Below, one piece after another: positions 47,092 through 56,113 of a stretch of 64,000 bases of DNA. This DNA is from Rhizobium sp. RM (GTDB lineage Bacteria; Pseudomonadota; Alphaproteobacteria; Rhizobiales; Rhizobiaceae). The stretch spans positions 310,001 through 374,000 of the forward strand of contig NZ_JACAWV010000007.1 of assembly GCF_013390595.1 (NCBI RefSeq), written 5' to 3'. The translations under genes and the position numbers were made by a program. Position 1 is the first letter of the stretch; every line of letters starts with the position of its first letter. The notes beneath the pieces are model-generated. The model searched no databases, was not told where the DNA came from, and was given only the letters and a program-made list of their open reading frames with translations.

Positions 47092-49101
47092 CTATTCGAA
47101 TTCCAGGATGATTTCGTCCACAGCGAGACTGTCACCCGGTTTGGCAGCAACTTTTGAAACGCGTCCGCGCTTTTCAGCACGAAGGATATTCTCCATCTTC
47201 ATCGCCTCGACAGTCGCGAGTGCCTGACCGGCTTCGACATCTTCTCCCTCCTGAACCGAGATGCCTGTGATGACCCCGGGCATGGGGCACAAAAGCAATT
47301 TCGATGTATCCGGCGGCAGCTTTTCCGGCATCAGTTGCGCGAGTTCTGCGACGCGAGGGCTACGGACCCGGAAAAGCCCATCGACACCCTGCAGCCGAAG
47401 CCGAATGGCTGAAACAGTAAGATCAACCTTAATGGCAAAAACCTCACCAGCGACTTTAAACAGGCCGAGTGTCAGCCCCGGCAACCAACTGGTAGAGACC
47501 GTCAGCGCCTCATTGTCCTCGAAGCGGGCAATGCCTCCATCGGCGTTTGCCTCAACTCCGACCCGGTGGTTTGACGATACACCAGACGACACGATCCAGT
47601 CATTGCCAACGATACGGCGGTGGTTGCCAATGGTCCCGGAAATCTCGACTGCTCGGGCCTGAAGACGCTGATGGATCACAGCGGCTACCGCCGACAATTT
47701 TCGCGTCGTCGCTTCGTCAGGATCAACCCCGGTGAAACCATCCGGAAACTCCTCGGCGATGAAGCCGGTCGTCAGACGGCCGTCGCGGAAACGCTCGTGC
47801 TGCATGACTGCAGAAAGAAACGGCAGGTTATGACCGATGCCTTCGACCTCAAACCGATCCAATGCATCCGCCATTGCATCAATGGCAGTTAAACGATCCG
47901 GCGCCCACGTGCAGAGCTTTGCTATCATCGGATCATAATACATCGAGATTTCGCCGCCCTCGAAAACACCGGTGTCGTTGCGGACAACAGTACCGTTGTC
48001 CCGAGATCCTTCCTGCGGTGGACGGTACCGGGTCAGCCTGCCGATCGATGGCAGGAAATTACGATAGGGATCTTCCGCATAAAGACGGCTTTCGACCGCC
48101 CAGCCGTTTAATGTCACCTCTTCCTGACGGAAGGTCAGTTTTTCTCCGGATGCGACACGGATCATCTGTTCGACCAGATCGATGCCCGTCACAAGCTCGG
48201 TAACGGGATGCTCCACCTGGAGACGGGTGTTCATTTCAAGAAAATAGAACTTGTTCGCCTTGCCATCGACGATGAATTCGACAGTCCCGGCAGAGTGATA
48301 GCCCACAGCTTTCGCCAGCGCCACAGCCTGCTCACCCATCGCGCGGCGTGTCGTCTCATCCAGAAACGGAGATGGTGCCTCTTCGATGACTTTCTGATTT
48401 CGACGCTGGATGGAGCACTCGCGCTCGCCGAGATAGAGCACTGTCCCGTGCTTATCCCCCAAGACCTGAATTTCGATATGGCGCGGTTCGGTCACGAACT
48501 TTTCAATGAAGATACGGTCGTCGCCAAAGGAGGCCTTCGCCTCGTTTTTCGAAGACTGGAACCCCTCACGTGCCTCTGTATCATTCCAGGCGATGCGCAT
48601 GCCCTTGCCGCCACCACCAGCGGATGCCTTGATCATGACCGGATAACCGATCTCGGTAGCAATTCTCACCGCCTCATCGGCATCCGCGATCAAATCCATA
48701 TGGCCGGGTACGGTCGAAACACCCGCTTCAGCCGCCAGCTTCTTGGAGGTGATCTTGTCACCCATTGCCTTGATGGCACCGACCGGTGGACCGATAAAGG
48801 TCACACCCGCCTTTTCCAGAGCCTCGGCGAATGCCGCATTTTCCGACAAGAACCCGTAGCCTGGATGCACGGCATCCGCGCCGGTTTTGTTGATCGCATC
48901 GAGAATTTTCTCAATGACGATATATGACTGAGAAGAGGGCGCCGGTCCGATATGGACCGCCTCATCCGCCATTTTCACATGCAGCGCATTGGCATCGGCA
49001 TCGGAATAAATCGCAACTGTGGCGATCCCCAGTTTCTTCGCCGTTTTGATAACCCGACAGGCGATTTCGCCTCTATTGGCAATGAGAATTTTTTTGATCA
49101 T
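47092..49101 (-). CDS. pccA: Propionyl-CoA carboxylase alpha chain (biotin carboxylase + BCCP)
   Basis: 669 residues: an N-terminal biotin carboxylase (ILIANRGEIACRVIKTAKKLG, ATP-grasp centre, GGGGKGMR, EMNTRLQVEHPVTE), a connecting BT-like domain and a C-terminal biotinyl domain with Lys635 in VEAMKMEN. It carboxylates biotin for transfer to propionyl-CoA by PccB. Similar proteins act on acetyl- or methylcrotonyl-CoA, but pairing with pccB and the mutase points to propionyl-CoA. Its start overlaps the kptA stop by four bases. Confidence 0.93.
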   Translation of the reverse strand: MIKKILIANRGEIACRVIKTAKKLGIATVAIYSDADANALHVKMADEAVHIGPAPSSQSYIVIEKILDAINKTGADAVHPGYGFLSENAAFAEALEKAGVTFIGPPVGAIKAMGDKITSKKLAAEAGVSTVPGHMDLIADADEAVRIATEIGYPVMIKASAGGGGKGMRIAWNDTEAREGFQSSKNEAKASFGDDRIFIEKFVTEPRHIEIQVLGDKHGTVLYLGERECSIQRRNQKVIEEAPSPFLDETTRRAMGEQAVALAKAVGYHSAGTVEFIVDGKANKFYFLEMNTRLQVEHPVTELVTGIDLVEQMIRVASGEKLTFRQEEVTLNGWAVESRLYAEDPYRNFLPSIGRLTRYRPPQEGSRDNGTVVRNDTGVFEGGEISMYYDPMIAKLCTWAPDRLTAIDAMADALDRFEVEGIGHNLPFLSAVMQHERFRDGRLTTGFIAEEFPDGFTGVDPDEATTRKLSAVAAVIHQRLQARAVEISGTIGNHRRIVGNDWIVSSGVSSNHRVGVEANADGGIARFEDNEALTVSTSWLPGLTLGLFKVAGEVFAIKVDLTVSAIRLRLQGVDGLFRVRSPRVAELAQLMPEKLPPDTSKLLLCPMPGVITGISVQEGEDVEAGQALATVEAMKMENILRAEKRGRVSKVAAKPGDSLAVDEIILEFE

Positions 49102-49661
49102 TTGCCGTCGCCTCCCGCGACGTCATTTTCAGTCAATGCGAGATACGCGACAGGAACCGCATCGGTGAGCCAGACACCATTGTCAGCCTGATAAAAACTG
49201 TAGCCATCGGCATGCATGCGGCCAGAATTGACGATCAGAATTGCCGGCTTGCCGTGCCGCTGACCGACCGCATAAGCTGTTGCCCGATCGGCAGAAAGGT
49301 GAACATGCTGACGGCTACCCGCCCGCAATCCTTGAAGCATGATCACATCGAAAAACCGCGTCGCCGTCCCGTGAAAAAGCGTCGATGGGGGCGCGACCGG
49401 CGGTTGACCAAGGTCGACCACGACCGAATGACCTTGGGCAGCACGGATACGACGACCATCGTCCGAAAGAGTGAAACGCTTCTTGTCGCTTTCGGCAACG
49501 ATCGTGCGGAGGGTTGTCTCATCAATTGATGTTCCCGCCTCATTCGCTTTTGCGAGCAGATCGTCGACTTCGGCCCAGCCTTGCCCATCCAGCGTCAAGC
49601 CAATGCTTTGCGGTGCGTGGCGCAGAACATAACTCAGGAACTTGCTGGTGTTTGTCGACAT
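49098..49661 (-). CDS. kptA: RNA 2'-phosphotransferase KptA/Tpt1
   Basis: 187 residues from the ATG giving MSTNTSKFLS. Family motifs are present: FLSYVLRHAPQSIGL (with Arg14-His15), RAAQGHS at 73-79, FHGT at 96-99 and HVHLS at 119-123. KptA moves an internal 2'-phosphate of RNA to NAD. Its bacterial substrate is unknown, since the tRNA splicing that needs it in yeast does not occur in bacteria. It is translationally coupled to pccA. Confidence 0.92.
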   Translation of the reverse strand: MSTNTSKFLSYVLRHAPQSIGLTLDGQGWAEVDDLLAKANEAGTSIDETTLRTIVAESDKKRFTLSDDGRRIRAAQGHSVVVDLGQPPVAPPSTLFHGTATRFFDVIMLQGLRAGSRQHVHLSADRATAYAVGQRHGKPAILIVNSGRMHADGYSFYQADNGVWLTDAVPVAYLALTENDVAGGDGK

Positions 49662-49693
49662 CGAACCGTGGTCCTTGCTGGCGGGCAACTACA

Positions 49694-50071
49694 TCAAATC
49701 TCGAAAAAGTTCTCGAAAGACTCCGGGAAATTCTGCCGCGCAACACGTTCGTCGATCCTCAGCATTGCCTGGTATGAAAGCGGATCGAAGTTCTTATCTG
49801 CGGCCACGACCTCACGGCCAAATAGAAGGTTGAGGCGGGCGGCATCGAGATTACCGCGCTCGAATGGTTCGGCGCCGAAATGATGCCAGAGCGAGTGCAG
49901 GAAGGCAGCGTCGATGCGGTGTTCCTTGGTATCGTTGCGTGCCCTTCTCGGAATCATCTTGATAGGCGTCACCCCTTTTGGATTGGCGCGACGTATCGTG
50001 AACTGGACGCCCGTGCTCGGCATGCCGGACGGAAATCCCCTATGCTTGGTCATTTCAGGCAGGTTCGCCAT
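49694..50071 (-). CDS. Conserved-looking small basic protein, unknown
   Basis: 125 residues, basic at the N-terminus (ANPKGVTPIKMIPRRARNDTKEH) and acidic/aromatic at the end (FPESFENFFEI). No family recognised. A good ribosome site (AAAGGGAAAGACC before ATG) and a position 32 bp upstream of kptA on the same strand argue it is a real gene. Role unknown. Confidence 0.65.
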   Translation of the reverse strand: MANLPEMTKHRGFPSGMPSTGVQFTIRRANPKGVTPIKMIPRRARNDTKEHRIDAAFLHSLWHHFGAEPFERGNLDAARLNLLFGREVVAADKNFDPLSYQAMLRIDERVARQNFPESFENFFEI

Positions 50072-50096
50072 GGTCTTTCCCTTTTTCGTCTTCTAG

Positions 50097-50130
50097 AGCA
50101 TGTCGCGGTCTTTCAGATTCGCGACATGCT
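50097..50130. repeat. Inverted repeat, possible rhizobial intergenic repeat
   Basis: An 11-bp perfect stem AGCATGTCGCG with CGCGACATGCT around a 12-base loop, in the gap between yghU and the small unknown gene. The arm sequence resembles short palindromic elements scattered between genes in Agrobacterium and Rhizobium, from memory. It could alternatively end transcription from yghU. Confidence 0.55.
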
Positions 50131-50196
50131 TTCAGCTTTATTTCGTTGCGCGCCGTTCTCGCCTAACCCATCGCACGTTTGCGAGAGGCGCTTTGA

Positions 50197-51093
50197 TCAT
50201 GCCTTGCCGATCTTGTCCTGCGTCTTCGTATCGAAGTCAGAGGCATCGTGGCGTTCATGCAGTTGCTCTGACGGATCGCCCGAGGTCTTGTTGACCATGG
50301 ACCCGCGCTTTACAGCAGGGCGTTCGCCAATCTCCAGCGTCCAGCGCATGACGTTCTTGTAGCCGTCCGCTTCAAGGAATGCACCTGCATCGCCATAGGC
50401 CTGACCGAGTGCAATCTTGCCATACCAGGGCCAGACAGCCATGTCGGCGATAGAATAATCGCTTCCTGCCAGATAGCGGTTTTCAGCCAGATGCCGATCG
50501 AGCACGTCGAGCTGGCGTTTCACTTCCATCGCGTAACGGTCGATGGCGTATTTAATCTTGATCGGCGCATAGGCATAAAAGTGACCAAAACCGCCACCGA
50601 GGAATGGTGCAGAGCCCATTTGCCAGAACAGCCAGTTCAAAGCTTCTGTACGGGCTTTGTGTTCCTTAGGCAGAAACGCATCGAATTTTTCTGCGAGGTA
50701 GACCAGAATGGAGCCACTCTCGAACACCCGTGTTGGTTCCGGCGTGGAGTGATCCATCAATGCAGGAATCTTTGAATTCGGATTGACGCTGACAAAACCG
50801 GAGCCAAACTGATCGCCGTCGCCGATCCTGATAAGCCATGCATCGTATTCGGCACCCTTGTGACCGGCAGCCAACAATTCCTCCAGCATGATCCCGACCT
50901 TCTGGCCGTTCGGTGTTGCCAGCGAATAAAGCTGCAAGGGGTGCTTGCCGACAGGCAATTCCTTCTCCTGCGTCGGACCGGCGATCGGCCGGTTGATACT
51001 GGCAAACGCACCACCATTGCCCTTGTCCCAGGTCCAGACCTTCGGCACCACGTAACCGGCGGGGAAATTATCTGCGGGGGAATTCTCGGCCAT
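50197..51093 (-). CDS. yghU: Glutathione-dependent disulfide-bond oxidoreductase YghU
   Basis: 298 residues, GST fold with the long N-terminal extension of the YghU group (YVVPKVWTWDKGNGGAFASIN, KELPVGKHPLQLYSLATPNG). The thioredoxin-like domain runs to SGSILVYLAEK, followed by a helical domain. YghU binds two glutathiones and reduces disulfides and peroxides in the cytosol. It sits among propionate genes without obvious link; it is 101 bases downstream of pccB on the same strand. Confidence 0.93.
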   Translation of the reverse strand: MAENSPADNFPAGYVVPKVWTWDKGNGGAFASINRPIAGPTQEKELPVGKHPLQLYSLATPNGQKVGIMLEELLAAGHKGAEYDAWLIRIGDGDQFGSGFVSVNPNSKIPALMDHSTPEPTRVFESGSILVYLAEKFDAFLPKEHKARTEALNWLFWQMGSAPFLGGGFGHFYAYAPIKIKYAIDRYAMEVKRQLDVLDRHLAENRYLAGSDYSIADMAVWPWYGKIALGQAYGDAGAFLEADGYKNVMRWTLEIGERPAVKRGSMVNKTSGDPSEQLHERHDASDFDTKTQDKIGKA

Positions 51094-51194
51094 GAAATCT
51101 GTCCTTGTGCTTCTGAAAGACCGCGCCGGATCAAACCGGACGCCTCAACATCACTATAGTAAGGTTGCCGAAGCGTTTTTAAAGGTCGCCTTCT

Positions 51195-52727
51195 TCATAG
51201 CGGTATCGTGTCATGTTTCTTCCACCGGGTTTCGACCTGCTTGTTGCGCAAGGCAGCGAAGGCACGCGCAATGCGACGACGCGATGAATGTGGCATGATG
51301 ACTTCGTCAATGAAGCCACGTTCTGCCGCAACAAAGGGATTTGCAAAGCGCTCTTCATATTCTTTGGTGCGGGCAGCAATCTTTTCTGGATCGGCAAGCT
51401 CTGACCGGTAGAGGATTTCAGCAGCCCCCTTTGCGCCCATAACCGCGATTTCTGCTGTCGGCCAGGCGTAGTTCACATCAGCACCAATATGTTTCGACGC
51501 CATGACATCATAGGCACCACCGTAAGCCTTGCGGGTAATCAGCGTGACCATTGGTACGGTCGCTTCCGAATAAGCAAAGAGCAGCTTGGCGCCGTGTTTG
51601 ATCACGCCGCCATATTCCTGCGCCGTTCCCGGCAGGAAGCCAGGCACATCGACCAATGTCAGGAGCGGAATGTTGAAGGCATCGCAAAAACGGACAAAGC
51701 GTGCTGCCTTGCGGGAACTGTCAATGTCCAGGCAACCGGCAAGCACCATCGGCTGGTTGGCGACAACACCAGCCGTCTGGCCTTCGAGACGGATGAAACC
51801 GGTGATGATGTTCTTGGCGAAAGCTTCCTGAAGCTCGAAGAAATCGCCCTCATCGGCCAGCGCGTGGATCAGCTCCTTCATGTCGTAGGGCTTGTTGGAA
51901 CTATCCGGGATCAGTGTATCGAGACGCGCTTCAAGCCGGGCCGGATCGTCGTAAAACGGACGGATCGGCGGCTTGTCGCGATTGTTCAGCGGCAGGAAAT
52001 CGAAAAGAGCGCGCACAGCTTCCAGCGCCTCGATATCATTTTCATAAGCACCATCAGCAACCGAAGATTTCTTTGTGTGGGTCGATGCACCGCCAAGCTC
52101 TTCAGCCGTAACAATCTCATTGGTCACAGTCTTTACTACGTCCGGTCCCGTCACGAACATGTAGGACGTATCACGGACCATGAAAATGAAGTCAGTCATG
52201 GCGGGAGAATAGACCGCTCCGCCCGCGCACGGCCCCATGATTACCGAAATCTGCGGCACGACGCCGGAGGCCACGACATTGCGCTTGAACACATCGGCAT
52301 AACCGCCGAGGGAAGCGACACCTTCCTGGATACGCGCGCCGCCGCTGTCGTTGAGACCTATGACAGGCGCGCCGTTTCGAACCGCCATATCCATGATCTT
52401 GCATATCTTCTGCGCATGCGTTTCGGAAAGAGAGCCGCCGAGCACGGTGAAGTCCTGTGAAAAGACGTAAACCTGCCGCCCGTTGATAGTCCCCCAGCCG
52501 GTCACAACGCCATCACCAGCGATCTTCTGGTCCGCCATGCCAAAATCCACCGCACGGTGCGTGACGTACATGTCGTATTCTTCGAAGGACCCCTCATCAA
52601 GAAGCACCTCGACACGCTCACGGGCAGTAAGTTTGCCCTTGGCATGTTGCGCATCAATGCGTTTCTGGCCGCCTCCCATCCGTGCTTCGGCTCGGCGGGC
52701 TTCCAGTTGGTCGATGATGCCTGACAT
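51195..52727 (-). CDS. pccB: Propionyl-CoA carboxylase beta chain
   Basis: 510 residues with the two crotonase-like halves of a carboxyltransferase ([33 protein letters not shown], then [18 protein letters not shown] and [15 protein letters not shown]). The last step moves carboxyl from biotin to propionyl-CoA, giving (S)-methylmalonyl-CoA. GGAGG is optimally placed before the ATG. It faces the ScfR-type regulator, and a TTTGCAA element lies 16 bases upstream of its start. Confidence 0.95.
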   Translation of the reverse strand: MSGIIDQLEARRAEARMGGGQKRIDAQHAKGKLTARERVEVLLDEGSFEEYDMYVTHRAVDFGMADQKIAGDGVVTGWGTINGRQVYVFSQDFTVLGGSLSETHAQKICKIMDMAVRNGAPVIGLNDSGGARIQEGVASLGGYADVFKRNVVASGVVPQISVIMGPCAGGAVYSPAMTDFIFMVRDTSYMFVTGPDVVKTVTNEIVTAEELGGASTHTKKSSVADGAYENDIEALEAVRALFDFLPLNNRDKPPIRPFYDDPARLEARLDTLIPDSSNKPYDMKELIHALADEGDFFELQEAFAKNIITGFIRLEGQTAGVVANQPMVLAGCLDIDSSRKAARFVRFCDAFNIPLLTLVDVPGFLPGTAQEYGGVIKHGAKLLFAYSEATVPMVTLITRKAYGGAYDVMASKHIGADVNYAWPTAEIAVMGAKGAAEILYRSELADPEKIAARTKEYEERFANPFVAAERGFIDEVIMPHSSRRRIARAFAALRNKQVETRWKKHDTIPL

Positions 52728-52742
52728 GTTTCCTCCACGCAA

Positions 52743-52847
52743 TTTGCAAGGGTATCAATAGCCGAGAATGAAGCTGCGAAGAAGGCTTGATCGTGTGCGT
52801 ATGTGTGCAATAAATATTTGCAATATTGAAATTTGCAAAGTTGCAAA
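52743..52847. promoter_or_regulatory. Cluster of TTTGCAA elements between pccB and its regulator
   Basis: TTTGCAA occurs at 52743-52749, 52817-52823 and 52832-52838, and TTGCAAA at 52841-52847, abutting the regulator start. This is the kind of element bound by RamB-type ScfR regulators (consensus near TTTGCAAA, from memory). It suggests control of pccB and autoregulation. Confidence 0.65.
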
Positions 52848-52848
52848 C

Positions 52849-54267
52849 ATGGCGACAGAAAAACTCTTCATTGGCCGCAAAGTGCGCAGCCTGCGCGAGA
52901 ACGCCCGCACAACGCAGGCACAGTTTGCAGAGAGGCTCGGCATTTCGGCAAGCTACCTAAACCAGATCGAAAACAACCAGCGCCCGGTTTCGGCGGCTGT
53001 CCTCGTTACCCTGGTGGAAAAATTTCAGCTCGACATGGCCGAACTTTCGGCGGGCGAGAGTGACCGCCTCGTATCGGCCGTCCGAGAAGCCCTGAAAGAC
53101 CCTCTTTTCCTGAACTACGAGCCAGGCTTGCAGGAATTGAAGCTAATCGCCCAAAACGCCCCAGGTTTCGCGCACGCATTGTTGCGTGCCCATCAGGCCT
53201 ATCGCCAGAACAGCGAGCAACTGCTTCGTCTGGATGAAAGCCTGGGACGAGGTGCCTCTCAGGTGGAAACCACGCCATACGAGGAGGTCAGAGACTTCTT
53301 TCATTTCGTTGACAACTATGTCGATGAAATCGACACACTTGCCGAGAACCTGGCAAACCAGCTGGAAATCGATGGCGGTGAGACCTACGGCATCCTTTCT
53401 GCCCATCTGCGTGAAAACCATGCCATCCGCATTGAAAGAGCGGATGCAGCCGGCACCCTGATCCGGCGCTTCGATCCAGAACGAAAGACGCTGACAATTA
53501 ACGCTTATGCGCCTCTACCGACGCGCAGCTTTCAGGTGGCGTTGCAGATCGCCCAGCTTGATGCCGGTCACGCAATCGAGAGTGTCTTGTCGAATGCTGG
53601 TTTGCGGACAACGGAAGCGAAAGAAATCTGTCGCATCGGACTTCATAACTACTTCGCCGCGGCGCTTGTTCTGCCCTACCGCCACTTCCACCGGGCGGCC
53701 CAAGAGCTACGTCACGACCTGGAGCTGCTGTCGGCGCGTTTTGGCGCCAGTCTGGAGCAGGTTGCTCATCGGCTCAGCACGCTGCAGCGGCCAGGCATGA
53801 AGGGCGTCCCGATCTTTTTTGCCAAGATCGACCGGGCCGGCAACATCACCAAGCGACACAGTGCGACAAAGTTGCAGTTTGCCCGTTTTGGTGCGGCCTG
53901 TCCGCTATGGAACATCCATCAGGCATTTGAGAGCTCTGACCGCATCGTTCGCCAGCTTGCCGAAACACCGGATGGGGTGCGCTATCTGTCCATCGCCACA
54001 CAGATCGAGAAGGCAAGCGCCGGTTTCGATGCCGACAGACCACGTTATGCCATCGCACTGGGCTGTGAAATTTCCCATGCGGACAATTTCGTCTACGCTG
54101 ACACACTGGATCTCGCCAACGCCTCCTCGTTCAAACCCATTGGTGTGTCCTGTCGCGTCTGCGAGCGTGTCGATTGCGTGCAGCGTGCCGTGCCGCCATT
54201 GAAGCGCAAACTGCATGTCGACCACCGTTCTCGTGGCCCATTGCCCTATCAGATCGTGGACTACTGA
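52849..54267 (+). CDS. ScfR/PrpR-type short-chain fatty acyl regulator (XRE family)
   Basis: 472 residues. An XRE helix-turn-helix covers 11-65 (TQAQFAERLGISASYLNQIE), then an IrrE/DUF955-like stretch and a C-terminal ScfR domain with a Cys-rich piece (SCRVCERVDCVQRAVPP). These regulators sense acyl-CoAs and govern propionate, acetate or methylcitrate genes. It is divergent from pccB, so it most likely controls the propionyl-CoA carboxylase. The ATG lies just after the last TTGCAAA site. Confidence 0.85.
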   Translation: MATEKLFIGRKVRSLRENARTTQAQFAERLGISASYLNQIENNQRPVSAAVLVTLVEKFQLDMAELSAGESDRLVSAVREALKDPLFLNYEPGLQELKLIAQNAPGFAHALLRAHQAYRQNSEQLLRLDESLGRGASQVETTPYEEVRDFFHFVDNYVDEIDTLAENLANQLEIDGGETYGILSAHLRENHAIRIERADAAGTLIRRFDPERKTLTINAYAPLPTRSFQVALQIAQLDAGHAIESVLSNAGLRTTEAKEICRIGLHNYFAAALVLPYRHFHRAAQELRHDLELLSARFGASLEQVAHRLSTLQRPGMKGVPIFFAKIDRAGNITKRHSATKLQFARFGAACPLWNIHQAFESSDRIVRQLAETPDGVRYLSIATQIEKASAGFDADRPRYAIALGCEISHADNFVYADTLDLANASSFKPIGVSCRVCERVDCVQRAVPPLKRKLHVDHRSRGPLPYQIVDY

Positions 54268-54270
54268 CGA

Positions 54271-54915
54271 TCAAGGCAATGGTATCGCATCGCGCCGCAT
54301 GACACTGGCGTAATATGCCCAGAACAGACGGGCCGCAACTGATCGCCATGGCGTCCAAACCTCGGCACGCTGCATCAGCCATTTTGCCTCCGGCCGGTTC
54401 TCCAGCACCAGCGCGTGTCCAACCGCCGCTCTTAGAGCCACATCCCCCACCGGAAAAATATCGGGGTGTCCGCCGCAAAACATCAGATAAACTTCAGCCG
54501 TCCAGGGACCGATGCCGCGTAAAGCTGTCAGTTGTGCAAGTGCGTCAGGCGCCTCTATCCGACTGACAGCCTTTAGATCGATCTCACCGGTTATGACAGC
54601 CTCGGCCAAACGTTCCAACGTGCGCGCCTTGGCGCCTGAAAGGCCAAAACCGGCACGCAGCTCTGACGAGACAGCAAGGTAGTTCTCCGCAGTGACTTTA
54701 CCCGTTCCCGCGACAATCCGGCCCCATATTGCGTTGGCACTGGCACGGGACACCATTTGTGACACGACGATATGGGCCAGACCCGAAAAACCTGGTTCAG
54801 CAAGACGCAGTTCCAGCGACCCGGCTTTTTCGACGACTGGCTGGAGATGTGGATCGAGACGCACAAGATGATCAAGACCTTCGCTGATCTCGTCGATACC
54901 CCTGATAATCTTCAT
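54271..54915 (-). CDS. DNA-3-methyladenine glycosylase II-like (AlkA/HhH-GPD)
   Basis: 214 residues of the HhH-GPD superfamily. The hairpin RGIGPWTAEVYL is at 133-144 and the catalytic Asp158 is in PVGDVALR. AlkA-type enzymes remove alkylated bases and start base-excision repair. The short length, without the AlkA N-terminal domain, is common in alphaproteobacteria. It converges with the ScfR gene, three bases apart, and is divergent from gluQ. Confidence 0.88.
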   Translation of the reverse strand: MKIIRGIDEISEGLDHLVRLDPHLQPVVEKAGSLELRLAEPGFSGLAHIVVSQMVSRASANAIWGRIVAGTGKVTAENYLAVSSELRAGFGLSGAKARTLERLAEAVITGEIDLKAVSRIEAPDALAQLTALRGIGPWTAEVYLMFCGGHPDIFPVGDVALRAAVGHALVLENRPEAKWLMQRAEVWTPWRSVAARLFWAYYASVMRRDAIPLP

Positions 54916-54970
54916 TTACGCCTACCATGACTGCGCTTATTTCAAGCCGGATGGCGAAGCGCTACAAAAC

Positions 54971-55870
54971 ATGGCAGAAGAAACCATGCCTTCGCCCGCC
55001 CGTCAAAAGCCTGTTTATCGTTTTGCACCGAGCCCAAACGGTCCCTTGCATCTGGGACATGCCTTCTCCGCGTTCCTGAACCACGATATGGCTCTGGAAG
55101 CCGGGGGACGGTTTCTGCTGCGTATAGAGGATATCGACCGGACGCGCTGCACACCGGATTTCGAAGAAGCGATCTACGACGATCTCCATTGGCTTGGACT
55201 TGACTGGGAGCAGCCGGTTCGCCGCCAATCCGAGCACTTCGACGAATATCGCCGTGCACTTGAGAACCTGATAAACGCAGGCTTGGCTTACCCGGCGTTT
55301 TTAAGTCGCGGCGAAACGAAGACGCTCGTCAGGGCTCATGAAGCGGATGGCAAAATCTGGCCCCGCGATCCTGATGGTGCGCCACACTATCCATCGATCG
55401 ACAGGGAGCGATCAACGACCGATCGCGCCGCACTGCTCTCATCGGGAAGACAGATTGCCTGGCGGTTGGATATGCAAAAGGCAATAGCAACAGCGGGCGC
55501 TTCGCTCTTCTGGCGAGAAAGCGGTGATGGTGAAACGGGAGAAATTGCCGTTGATCCCGCGGTCTGGGGCGACATCATTCTGTCTCGCTCCGATGCGCCG
55601 TCGAGCTATCACCTCTCCGTTGTGCTGGACGATGCACTGCAAGGCATTACCCATGTTGTAAGAGGCATGGACCTATTTTTTGCGACCGCCATCCACCGGC
55701 TGTTGCAGCAATTGCTTGATCTGCCCGCCCCACTCTATCATCACCATCGGTTGATCCTGGGATCTGACGGACGCAAGCTTTCGAAAAGTGAAGGCAGCAC
55801 TGGTCTTGCCGCACTCAAAACAGCAGGCGCTACCGCTGCAGATATTCGCCGTCTCATAGGTCTCGACTGA
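54971..55870 (+). CDS. gluQ: Glutamyl-Q tRNA(Asp) synthetase
   Basis: 299 residues, a shortened class I synthetase lacking the anticodon-binding domain. HLGH at 27-30 and KLSKS at 269-273 are the ATP signatures. It attaches glutamate to the queuosine base at the wobble position of tRNA-Asp. The start at 54971 has no strong ribosome site; an ATG five codons on is an alternative. Confidence 0.93.
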   Translation: MAEETMPSPARQKPVYRFAPSPNGPLHLGHAFSAFLNHDMALEAGGRFLLRIEDIDRTRCTPDFEEAIYDDLHWLGLDWEQPVRRQSEHFDEYRRALENLINAGLAYPAFLSRGETKTLVRAHEADGKIWPRDPDGAPHYPSIDRERSTTDRAALLSSGRQIAWRLDMQKAIATAGASLFWRESGDGETGEIAVDPAVWGDIILSRSDAPSSYHLSVVLDDALQGITHVVRGMDLFFATAIHRLLQQLLDLPAPLYHHHRLILGSDGRKLSKSEGSTGLAALKTAGATAADIRRLIGLD

Positions 55871-55967
55871 TCCACGGTATGATGGTGATGAGAATGTCGT
55901 CTGCCGACCTGACTGATGCACAGCGTAACGATGACAACCTAGATAACTGCCCGCACCCCTGACTGGG

Positions 55968-55985
55968 TTTTCGCGCCCGCGAAAA
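55968..55985. promoter_or_regulatory. Compact palindrome upstream of the peptide-type ABC operon
   Basis: TTTTCGCG, two bases, CGCGAAAA: eight-base perfect arms, about 130 bases before the binding-protein gene. Its tight loop is poor for a terminator, so an operator is possible. TTGACA at 56030-56035 could be a -35 box, but I see no well-spaced -10. Confidence 0.4.
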
Positions 55986-56113
55986 GCAGTTCCTCATTGC
56001 GAAAAATCAACAAAAGAACATTCCGTAGCTTGACAGGAAAATAGAATATAAAATCGATAGATTTATCAGTTTTCCTCATAGGATCGGCAAACCATTAACG
56101 ACGGATTTTGCCG

